Shown one piece after another: positions 1 through 5,828 of a stretch of 64,000 bases of DNA (within the stretch, counting starts at the first letter, position 1; each line of letters starts with the position of its first letter). The position numbers and the translations under genes were made by a program. The DNA lies in assembly GCA_024103425.1 (NCBI GenBank), contig JAGFIS010000024.1, positions 1 to 64,000 of the forward strand. The letters are read 5' to 3'. The notes under the pieces were generated by a model that had not been told where the DNA came from, made no database searches, and worked only from the letters and a program-made list of their open reading frames with translations. Origin of the DNA: Chitinophagaceae bacterium (lineage in GTDB: Bacteria; Bacteroidota; Bacteroidia; Chitinophagales; Chitinophagaceae).

Positions 1-75
1 AAAAATAAATGGGTGGATGAAAACTTGTTTTCAGACACGTGGAATTTATTTTTTGGGATCAAATTTCAGTCAAGC

Positions 76-102
76 GTTTTGTAGGACGCAGTCCTGCAAA
101 AC
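76..102. repeat. Hairpin, 12-bp arms
   Basis: An inverted repeat with arms at 76-87 and 91-102 around a 3-nt GCA loop. The arms match at 11 of 12 positions, and the exception can form a G-U pair. It lies in the gene-free 1-355 stretch. No poly-T follows on either side, so a terminator role is not supported. It reads as a REP-like structured element. Confidence 0.6.
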
Positions 103-132
103 TGAGGTGGGGGAAATTTGGTCAAGCGCCGC

Positions 133-221
133 GTAGAAACGCAACTCGGTAAAGGGGCGGGAGTGTCGCCTCCGGCGACACGTAGCAACTTTACTCCACC
201 GAAGGTGGATTGCGTTCCTAC
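133..221. repeat. Cloverleaf-like structured element
   Basis: Three nested stems are visible. The outer arms at 133-144 and 210-221 are 12 bp with one mismatch. Inside are a perfect 8-bp hairpin at 163-170/174-181 (loop TCC) and a perfect 6-bp hairpin at 195-200/204-209 (loop GAA). The layout resembles a compact multi-stem intergenic repeat. No gene is seen in 1-355. It is not a tRNA: there is no anticodon arm, T-loop consensus or CCA acceptor. Confidence 0.6.
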
Positions 222-355
222 TCATAAATATACGAACATTCTACGGTACGAAAACATTAAAAACAATTTTTTTCACCATTGATTCTCAACACGTTTGGTC
301 ACTTTTGCGCAATACATATTAAAAAATGTGCTGTTGCGTCAATACAACTTCACAA

Positions 356-581
356 TTATTTCTTCAGAATGCTGTCGATGTCATCAATCAGACTTAAAAT
401 ATTTGTCAGATCCTTACTAGTTACGTGCAGATATTTCAGTTAGGTTTTTAAGCCCGCACGCCCAAAAAGTTACCGGTAAGGCAACGCCAATCCCCTGCCG
501 GGCGGTTTCAATATAAACCGTGCCCTGTTTAATGTATTTCACTGTAATGGGTGTTGCTGGCCTTAGCAAATAAACCGGAAA
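356..581 (-). pseudogene. Decayed tyrosine integrase, C-terminal remnant
   Basis: Minus-strand translation gives ARQGIGVALPVTF, then directly KNLTEI, then after a shift of frame LHVTSKDLTNILSLIDDID and a stop at 356-358. This matches the end of Bacteroidota phage-type integrases, where PVTFH-LRHSFATH is followed by the KTTEIYTHV tyrosine box and a KSPIDDL-like tail. The HxLRHSFATH box is absent, which implies an internal deletion of about 30 codons. A further 2-base loss breaks the frame at the catalytic EIY. The product cannot be active. The remnant sits immediately downstream of hpf. The assignment rests on motif recall, without an alignment. Confidence 0.55.
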
Positions 582-584
582 GAA

Positions 585-890
585 TCAGTAAACGGCATTT
601 ACTTTTTCTTTCTTCCTTTTAATCTGGTTGATGACAGATTCCAATGCGCTGTCAAAACTCTCTTCAAAAGATTTTGAGGAGCATTTTACAAAGAAATTAT
701 GCCTCGGGATATATACTTTAATCTCAGCGATTTTGTCTTTTATTTTATGGACGACATTGTCGAGTTGCAAATAGACTTCAACACGGATAATGCGATCGTG
801 GAACTGATTGAGTTTTTCTACTTTCTTTTCTATAAACGCGAGCAACTTAGCGTCTGCATCGAAGCGATGCGTCTGAATATCTACCGTCAT
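585..890 (-). CDS. hpf: Ribosome hibernation promoting factor, short form
   Basis: A 101-residue protein starting MTVDIQTHRF. It has the HPF/YfiA ribosome-binding beta-alpha-beta-beta-beta-alpha fold signature, including DKIAEIKVYIPRHNFFV and a lysine-rich C-terminal helix. The family dimerises or inactivates 70S ribosomes in stationary phase. An upstream extension of the frame to 986 adds 32 residues with no family similarity, so the start at 890 is preferred. It is the third gene of the rpsU-xerC-hpf cluster, 131 nt after xerC. It is short-form: it lacks the C-terminal dimerisation domain of long HPF. Confidence 0.93.
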   Translation of the reverse strand: MTVDIQTHRFDADAKLLAFIEKKVEKLNQFHDRIIRVEVYLQLDNVVHKIKDKIAEIKVYIPRHNFFVKCSSKSFEESFDSALESVINQIKRKKEKVNAVY

Positions 891-932
891 ACCTGCATAA
901 TTTTTAAGAAGTGAAAAAAATAAAAGAACTGC

Positions 933-950
933 GATTCCCGCACGGGAATC
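933..950 (-). promoter_or_regulatory. Perfect 8-bp hairpin between xerC and hpf
   Basis: The arms at 933-940 and 943-950 (GATTCCCG/CGGGAATC) are separated by 2 nt. On the minus strand it is followed, after a short gap, by a T-rich run (about 914-926). It lies 42 nt upstream of the hpf start codon. It could be a weak terminator or attenuator, or a processing site that separates hpf from xerC. The gap before the T-run makes a strong intrinsic terminator unlikely. Confidence 0.45.
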
Positions 951-1021
951 TGAGATTGAAGTTAAAGATTTGGCGGGATTTTTCAAGGGAGATATTTTTT
1001 CTTTCCCTTTTTAAGAAATGC

Positions 1022-1912
1022 CTAACTCTTGGGGTGGGCTTTGTCGTAAATTTCCTTCAGCCGGGCGATGGCCGTATGGGTGTAAACTTGCGTGGATGCC
1101 AGGCTGGCATGCCCCAGCAACTCCTTGATTTCGTTGATCCCGGCCCCGTGATTGCTTAAATGGGTGGCAAAGCTGTGTCTCAGTACGTGCGGACTCTTCT
1201 TTTTGAGCGTGGTAATCAGGCTCAACTCTTTCTTTACCATATTATATACAACACTGCGGGTAAGCGGTTTGCCCTTTTTGTTGACGAGCAGGCTGTCTGC
1301 AGGATGTTCGAGCTTGCGCCGTTTTTCGGCGATATAGTCCTTTATTTGGTGCAGCATGTCGTTGCTCAGCGGCACATTCCGCTGCTTATTCCCTTTTCCG
1401 TAGATACGGATGATGCGGGCGGAGTAGTCTATATCGGATTCTTTGATGCCGGTGAGTTCGCTGACCCGTATCCCGGTGATATATAATAAGGTAATTACCA
1501 TGAAGCGGGTACTGCCTTCTAATCCTTCGGGGAAGTAGTTCCTTTCCAGAACGGGGACTATCTGGTTTTCTTCTACAAACGAAGGCAGCCTTTTCTTCTG
1601 TTTCAGCGAGGGAATGCCGGTAGCCGGATTTTTGGTAATCAGTTGCCTTTTGAGCAGGTATTTATAGAATGATTTCAGGGCGGATATCTTGCGGTTGATG
1701 CTGGTGGCTTCCATTTCCCTCTCCTTGAGCGATGCCAGCCAAGAGCGGATGAAGGGCGGGCGGGCCTCAGCCGGGGGCTGATTATATGTAGTTTCAAGAA
1801 AATCGCGGAAATCGGTCAGGTCTCTGCGGTAATTACTTACCGTATGCTCCGAGTACCTCTTTTCAGAGGTCAGGTGATTGCAGAATTGTTCTATAAGGTC
1901 AGATTGGGGCAT
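1022..1912 (-). CDS. xerC: Tyrosine recombinase XerC/XerD family
   Basis: A 296-residue recombinase with an N-terminal SAM-like core-binding domain (about 1-90) and a catalytic domain. The full set of catalytic residues can be read: R149 (GIRVSEL), K173 in the beta-hairpin, H242 and R245 (PHVLRHSFATH), H268 (LLGHAS) and nucleophile Y277 (QVYTHT). The length is normal for Xer proteins, which resolve chromosome dimers at dif. It lies between rpsU and hpf, a conserved order in Bacteroidota. An intrinsic-terminator-like hairpin abuts its start codon, so read-through from rpsU may limit its expression. XerC versus XerD cannot be settled from the sequence alone. Confidence 0.93.
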   Translation of the reverse strand: MPQSDLIEQFCNHLTSEKRYSEHTVSNYRRDLTDFRDFLETTYNQPPAEARPPFIRSWLASLKEREMEATSINRKISALKSFYKYLLKRQLITKNPATGIPSLKQKKRLPSFVEENQIVPVLERNYFPEGLEGSTRFMVITLLYITGIRVSELTGIKESDIDYSARIIRIYGKGNKQRNVPLSNDMLHQIKDYIAEKRRKLEHPADSLLVNKKGKPLTRSVVYNMVKKELSLITTLKKKSPHVLRHSFATHLSNHGAGINEIKELLGHASLASTQVYTHTAIARLKEIYDKAHPKS

Positions 1913-1948
1913 AAAAAAACCGGTAGCTGTAAAATTAAGCTATCGGTT
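1913..1948 (-). terminator. Intrinsic terminator after rpsU
   Basis: The arms at 1938-1948 and 1918-1928 form an 11-bp stem with one mismatch and a 9-nt loop. On the minus strand they are followed by seven T residues (1919-1913). The T-run ends one base pair group before the xerC ATG at 1910-1912, so the terminator effectively replaces the xerC leader. It should separate abundant rpsU mRNA from low-level xerC mRNA. Confidence 0.8.
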
Positions 1949-1973
1949 CTGAATATCTTGAACGGAGTGAAAT

Positions 1974-2171
1974 TTATATTTCTACCTTACCGCTGGCGAT
2001 TTGCTGCTTGTAAATTGCTTTCTGAACCATCTCGCGACGACGTACTGACGGCTTGGTGAAAGCTTGACGGTCACGCAATTCTAAAAGAATACGGCTTTTT
2101 TCGAATTTCTTCTTGTACTTTTTTAAAGCCTTGTCGATGTTTTCGCAATCTTTTGAGTCAATAATCAGCAT
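1974..2171 (-). CDS. rpsU: Small ribosomal subunit protein bS21
   Basis: A 65-residue basic protein with the bS21 pattern: MLIIDSKDCENIDKALKKYK, then a central RDRQAFTKPSVRRRE. bS21 binds near the 3' end of 16S rRNA. In Bacteroidota it helps hide the anti-Shine-Dalgarno sequence. It is the first gene of rpsU-xerC-hpf, with a clear phylum-type promoter, a strong Shine-Dalgarno sequence and a terminator directly downstream. The length is normal for the phylum. Confidence 0.96.
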   Translation of the reverse strand: MLIIDSKDCENIDKALKKYKKKFEKSRILLELRDRQAFTKPSVRRREMVQKAIYKQQIASGKVEI

Positions 2172-2180
2172 AAATAAATT

Positions 2181-2202
2181 ACTCCTTTATTTTTTTAGGA
2201 GT
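2181..2202 (-). promoter_or_regulatory. Strong Shine-Dalgarno in a hairpin, rpsU leader
   Basis: The minus strand reads AAAGGAG at 2188-2182, ten nt before the rpsU ATG. This is a near-perfect Shine-Dalgarno site in a phylum that rarely uses one. The AGGAGT part (2186-2181) is complementary to ACTCCT at 2202-2197, giving a 6-bp stem around an A/T-rich loop. The predicted transcript start falls near the first arm, so whether the full stem forms is uncertain. Strong SD sites before rpsU are known from Bacteroidota work on bS21 autoregulation. Confidence 0.65.
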
Positions 2203-2203
2203 G

Positions 2204-2236
2204 CAAAGATAAGGGTATTTTTTGTTTTGTGCCAAA
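2204..2236 (-). promoter_or_regulatory. Bacteroidota-type promoter of rpsU
   Basis: On the minus strand, a -33 element TTTG (2236-2233) and a -7 element TATCTTTG (2211-2204, exact TAnnTTTG) are separated by 21 nt. The leader is about 30 nt. It matches the sigma-ABfr consensus of the phylum. Confidence 0.75.
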
Positions 2237-2320
2237 AATCAGCCCTTTTAATGAAATTTTACCTTAAATCAAGGAAAATAGCCTGCTAATGCTTTGGAAA
2301 CTAAATGATTAAACACTCAC

Positions 2321-2460
2321 CATTCACCACTACAGAAACTTCTATGTCTCTATGTGGTTAATTATTTCTACCACATAGTGCACAGAGATTTTTTTGTTTT
2401 ACCACCAAGATTCTAAAGCACCAAGGAGCACCAAGATTTTGGAAACGCAGCATCCTTGCG
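2321..2460 (+). repeat. Dispersed intergenic repeat, copy A
   Basis: Contains TATGTCTCTATGTGGTTAA, a 9-bp hairpin with arms at 2350-2358 and 2370-2378 (CTATGTGGT/ACCACATAG), then ACCACCAAG, CACCAAGGAGCACCAAGA and GGAAACGCAGCATCCTTG. The same blocks in the same order occur on the opposite strand at 15898-16101, where about 65 extra bases are inserted between hairpin and CCAAG part. No coding capacity is seen. It is probably a mobile or recombining intergenic repeat. Confidence 0.7.
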
Positions 2461-2550
2461 AAGGTTAGAGACAACTGTGAAGAAAAGAAAAAAATCCTTA
2501 AAAAGTCGTGAGCTCTTTTATTCTCCTCAGGCTTCCTTCGAATGTTTTAA

Positions 2551-2631
2551 TGAGATTCTGTGTCGAGCACAGAATGACATAATGGGGATTATCATTGCGG
2601 GCTTGACTCGCAATCTCTTCTTTGTAATGAT
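2551..2631. repeat. Nested palindromic repeats
   Basis: The first palindrome has perfect 8-bp arms at 2555-2562 and 2568-2575 (ATTCTGTG/CACAGAAT). The second has an outer stem 2591-2596/2626-2631 (ATCATT/AATGAT) and an inner stem 2594-2599/2609-2614 (ATTGCG/CGCAAT). Sequences of the form GAGATTCTGTG..CACAGAATGACA and CATTGCG..CGCAATCTC are common dispersed palindromes in many bacteria. They are listed from recall; no search was run. Confidence 0.55.
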
Positions 2632-2929
2632 TTTTTAATGGTGGCAAATGAAGAAACTCTCCGTCTTCCGCAGGCGCGTGATCCACCCCTCCAAGGCGGA
2701 GGAATTTTCCCGACAGTGTCTCCGTCATGGTTGTGGACGCTGTGCATCATTTACTTCCGCGACCAGGGATGGTCACGGTACTATGGGCAGCGTGGATAAC
2801 CTGTAAGGTTTGCCGTGAGGGATAGTGCAGAGGAAAACCTTGCAGTGTTTGGAGCAGAGGTTGATGATAATTACTTTAAGTGCACCGTCCTCACCACGAA
2901 GAGAGACAACTGTGAAGGAATGAAGTGGT

Positions 2930-2994
2930 AACTCCGTAGGAGTTCCCCGTTTGTAACAAAAGCTAACAATAAGACACATACTCCGTAGGAGTAT
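2930..2994. repeat. Two CTCCGTAGGAGT palindromes
   Basis: Palindrome 1 at 2930-2944 has 6-bp arms (AACTCC/GGAGTT) around GTA. Palindrome 2 at 2978-2994 has 7-bp arms (ATACTCC/GGAGTAT) around the same GTA. The 48-bp spacing and conserved core with changed flanks suggest two copies of one short element rather than chance. The function is unknown. Confidence 0.6.
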
Positions 2995-3167
2995 CCGGTA
3001 AAAATTAAGATATCGTGTTCAGAAATAAGGAGCCTTTTACACTGAACAAATAAATCCGTCACGGTAGACAGTCCCATAAACGAAAAAATCTATATCAGGC
3101 CAAGACACTCAGAGCTCATCACTAAACCTTTAAACGAATAAACAAATAAACAAGAAATAGCCGGGGG

Positions 3168-4292
3168 CTATTTCTTGATAAACTCCTCATACATGATTTT
3201 AATCGCTTTTTTCCCAGCAGAGTAAAACGGGGCATTGCCGTTGGAGATCGTCACAAATCCGAATTTCTTCTCGGGGTCAAAAAACATCAGACTTGTCAGT
3301 CCGTAAGCACCGCCTGTATGTCCGTACATATTAACGCCGGGGATGATGTCGGGATTCATTAACAACCCGAGTCCGTAGTGTTCCTTCTCTGAAAGAGGTG
3401 TTCTGATCAGTTCGGTACTCTTTTTCGAAATGATTCGATTTCCGTTCTGCTTGCCGTCTTTCATGTGCATCATCATATACTTAGCGAGGTCGCCCGCTGA
3501 TATTTTCATGCCCCCTGCGGGTGAAAAGATGGGTGTCGTAAAACCCATTTCGTAGGCTGCTATTTCTTTTTTGCGAGGAGCGTACGCAGAGGGGGAGAGA
3601 ATGAATTTTGAAGAATCTTTGTTGTATGCGTAAATCATGGCAAACCTCAAACTGTTCAGGTCGTTGACGTTGAATCCGCCGTAAATGTCTAATGGTTCGA
3701 GAATATGGTGGGCAATGTATCGGTCGAACCGCTCTCCCGATACGCGTTCTAAAATGGTACCTGCAATATTATAGTTGTAGTTGCAGTACTCGTAAGCACT
3801 GCCCGGCTCATAATCGTTGTAGCATTTTGCCCAATCGGGATTCTTATCCGGGTTGATAGTCACCATATCAAAATATCCCTGGCTGTCGTTGATGCTCGAT
3901 GTGTGCGAAAGGACCATCCGCAGGGTGATGACTTTGTCGGGAAACTTCGGGTTGCGGATCTTGAACCCGGCTAAAGAGCTTACATCATCGTCCAAACTGA
4001 TTTTTCCTTTCTCTACCAGTTGCATCAGTCCGACTGAGGTAAAGGATTTGGAAATAGATGCTATGCGGAAAATATCATTATCAGAAAGGGGAGTCTTCCG
4101 CTCCAGATCTTTATATCCGAAAGAATGGGTGTAGATAATCTTACCGTCTTTTACTGCTGCAACGGAGAGCCCGACCGTAGGCTGCTCTTTCATCATCGCT
4201 TCCAGTTTTTCCTCTATTGTCTGTGCTGAAGTAATGAGTCCCGTAAAACAAAAAATCAGTATCAGGCTGAAGTAGTGTGAAAGATTCTTCAT
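3168..4292 (-). CDS. Secreted serine hydrolase, beta-lactamase/PBP family
   Basis: A 374-residue protein with a signal peptide (MKNLSHYFSLILIFCFTGLITSAQ). It has the class C beta-lactamase/esterase fold motifs: S79-I-S-K82 (SxxK nucleophile and base), Y169-C-N171 (YxN) and a C-terminal HTGG in place of KTG. The family includes penicillin-binding-like hydrolases, D-aminopeptidases and esterases. The HTG motif makes an esterase or peptidase at least as likely as true beta-lactam resistance. The frame is open to 4391, but the added 33 residues are not family-like and the signal peptide starts at 4292. It is likely periplasmic. It stands alone, downstream of the YceI gene and behind that gene's terminator. 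Confidence 0.9.
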   Translation of the reverse strand: MKNLSHYFSLILIFCFTGLITSAQTIEEKLEAMMKEQPTVGLSVAAVKDGKIIYTHSFGYKDLERKTPLSDNDIFRIASISKSFTSVGLMQLVEKGKISLDDDVSSLAGFKIRNPKFPDKVITLRMVLSHTSSINDSQGYFDMVTINPDKNPDWAKCYNDYEPGSAYEYCNYNYNIAGTILERVSGERFDRYIAHHILEPLDIYGGFNVNDLNSLRFAMIYAYNKDSSKFILSPSAYAPRKKEIAAYEMGFTTPIFSPAGGMKISAGDLAKYMMMHMKDGKQNGNRIISKKSTELIRTPLSEKEHYGLGLLMNPDIIPGVNMYGHTGGAYGLTSLMFFDPEKKFGFVTISNGNAPFYSAGKKAIKIMYEEFIKK

Positions 4293-4380
4293 CGCTTTGG
4301 TTTTGAGTATTGAAAGGTAAGCAATTTGAAAAAGAGGCAGGCCGGTAACTAAAGGTATCACGGATCCGGGTATGAAATGC

Positions 4381-4405
4381 AAAAAGGCCATCCTTGCGGA
4401 CGGCC
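4381..4405 (-). terminator. Intrinsic terminator of the YceI gene
   Basis: On the minus strand the stem GGCCGTCC/GGATGGCC (4405-4398 and 4393-4386, one G-U-type mismatch) has a GCAA tetraloop and is followed by five T residues (4385-4381). It lies 27 nt past the YceI stop codon. Confidence 0.75.
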
Positions 4406-4432
4406 CTCTGCTATAATCAATCCTAAACTTCC

Positions 4433-4987
4433 CTATGCCATTACCTCTTCAACAACCTGCTTCACAAACTGTACCTCGGCATTGATGCGTACTTCTTCGC
4501 TTACCATTACACCACCGGCTTCCAGTGAAGCATTCCAGTTCAGTCCCCAGTCTTTTCTGTTGAATTTACCCGAAACAGAGAATCCTGCTTTTTCATTTCC
4601 GTAAGGATCTTTCATCAGTCCGCCGAACTCTACATCCAGTACCACTTCTTTCTCCACACCTTTCATTTCGAGCATTCCTTTCAACTGATAGTTTTCTTCA
4701 TCTAACTGAGTGAGGGAAGTGCCTTTGAAAGTGATCTGCGGATATTTTTCTGCATCGAAGAAATCAGCGCTTCTCAGGTGTGCATCCCTGTTTTCGTTGT
4801 TGGTGAAAACGGAAGATGCGTCGATCGTTAATTCTACGCTTGCATCGTGAAAGTTTGCATCGTTGCTGATGACTTTACCATCAAACTTTCTGAATTCACC
4901 CTTCACGTTAGTGATCATCAGGTGCTTCACTTTAAAAAGTATTTCTGTGTGAGATGGGTCAATTACCCAGGTCATTTTGTTGCTCAT
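4433..4987 (-). CDS. YceI family lipocalin-like protein
   Basis: A 184-residue protein with the YceI pattern. It opens with MTWVIDPSHTEILFKVKHL, has KGEFRKFDG and DASVELTIDASSV, and ends with the GVMVSEEVRINAEVQFV strand. YceI proteins form a beta-barrel that binds isoprenoid-like lipids. This copy lacks a signal peptide, so it appears cytoplasmic. The start at 4987 is chosen because an upstream extension (to 5026) precedes the domain with no recognisable sequence. It is transcribed in the same direction as the Crp/Fnr gene, 96 nt downstream of it, which suggests possible co-regulation. Confidence 0.9.
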   Translation of the reverse strand: MSNKMTWVIDPSHTEILFKVKHLMITNVKGEFRKFDGKVISNDANFHDASVELTIDASSVFTNNENRDAHLRSADFFDAEKYPQITFKGTSLTQLDEENYQLKGMLEMKGVEKEVVLDVEFGGLMKDPYGNEKAGFSVSGKFNRKDWGLNWNASLEAGGVMVSEEVRINAEVQFVKQVVEEVMA

Positions 4988-5083
4988 AATTTCAAAAATT
5001 TTACTCGTTTTACAATTATGATGCAAATCTCACTAAAGGAAACCTCGATTACGTTCACATAGGTTAAGAAATGACGGGGAAGT

Positions 5084-5668
5084 TTATTTTTCTGATAATT
5101 CTTTGCGGATTCTGCTGAGCGATTGCGGGCGGATGCCCAGGTAAGAGGCAATGAGGTACTGCGGAATGCGGTTGAGGAAATGCGGATAGAGTTCTGCAAA
5201 CTCCAGGTATCTGCTTTCTGCAGTTTCGCTGTTGGTTTTGGTAAGGCGGTATTGCAGGGCTGCAAAGGCATTTTGTACCAATATCCTGAAGAAGTGTTCT
5301 ATACGGTGACTGCCGCGGCACAGGTTGTCGATGCTCTCTTTGCTGAAGACCAGCATCTCGCAGTCTTCGAGTGTTTCGATCATGAAGATGCCTTTCTTAC
5401 CCGAGAAGAAACTGTACTGGTCGGTAATCCAGTGGCCTTCAATAGCGAACTGGATGACGTTTTTATCGCCATCCTCATTGATGTAATAAGAGTATGCTGC
5501 TCCCTTAGTAATGAAGTAAACGTATTTACAAACCTTGCCTTCGTCGGCGATGATGGTCTTCCGGGCATACGATTTTTGAAACGGAAGTTCGGAGAAAGCT
5601 TCACACTCCTCATCACTAAGGTGCTCACCGATGGTCTTGAATACATTCTCTTTAATTGTTGCTTCCAT
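5084..5668 (-). CDS. Crp/Fnr-type transcriptional regulator
   Basis: A 194-residue regulator. It has a cyclic-nucleotide-binding beta-roll in about residues 20-115 (GAAYSYYINEDGDKNV is the loop region) and a C-terminal helix-turn-helix (QYLIASYLGIRPQSLSRIRKE). The family usually acts as a dimer. The Bacteroidota type resembles regulators that sense small molecules through a degenerate cNMP pocket. There is no Fnr cysteine cluster, so an iron-sulfur sensor is not indicated. It is divergent from the metal ATPase gene across a 160-bp intergenic region, so it might control that gene as well as the downstream YceI gene. This is inferred from layout only. Confidence 0.88.
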   Translation of the reverse strand: MEATIKENVFKTIGEHLSDEECEAFSELPFQKSYARKTIIADEGKVCKYVYFITKGAAYSYYINEDGDKNVIQFAIEGHWITDQYSFFSGKKGIFMIETLEDCEMLVFSKESIDNLCRGSHRIEHFFRILVQNAFAALQYRLTKTNSETAESRYLEFAELYPHFLNRIPQYLIASYLGIRPQSLSRIRKELSEK

Positions 5669-5828
5669 TTTTATTTATTTCTTTTCCGGATTCCGGTGAA
5701 GCCTGTTTTCAGTCGCCGTGTGTTAAATAAATCCGCCCGGGACAACGAAATTATACCAAATTCGCTCGAAAGAAACTTTCTTTGCAAACAGTGACTTCCA
5801 AACCAAAAACAGCCATTTAGCTCTCCGT

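Larger units (their letters stand above)
2237..3167. other. Gene-free, palindrome-rich intergenic region
   Basis: About 930 bases without a credible gene. Short open frames on both strands (60-76 codons) have no recognisable protein features and run through repeats. It holds repeat copy A, a pair of nested palindromes (2551-2631) and two CTCCGTAGGAGT palindromes (2930-2994). The sequence AGAGACAACTGTGAAG occurs twice, near 2466 and 2903. An A/T tract related to TTTATTTGTTTA lies at 3121-3154. The rest (about 2640-2900) contains small hairpins such as AACCT-GTA-AGGTT, and I do not recognise it. Confidence 0.6.

Noticed and set aside
133..221. Possible tRNA because of the cloverleaf shape and typical gene order after hpf
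   Set aside because: No 7-bp acceptor with CCA region, no TTCRA T-loop and no anticodon stem; loops are 3 nt.
2498..3077. Several 60-76 codon frames between rpsU and the serine hydrolase
   Set aside because: They run through palindromes and repeats, overlap each other and show no ribosome-binding or domain signals.
4293..4391. Longer N-terminus for the serine hydrolase
   Set aside because: The extra 33 residues precede a proper signal peptide that begins at 4292.
5123..5794. Open frame of 223 codons on the plus strand over the Crp/Fnr gene
   Set aside because: It lies antisense to a recognised regulator and its product has no domain or signal. It is a shadow of the minus-strand gene.
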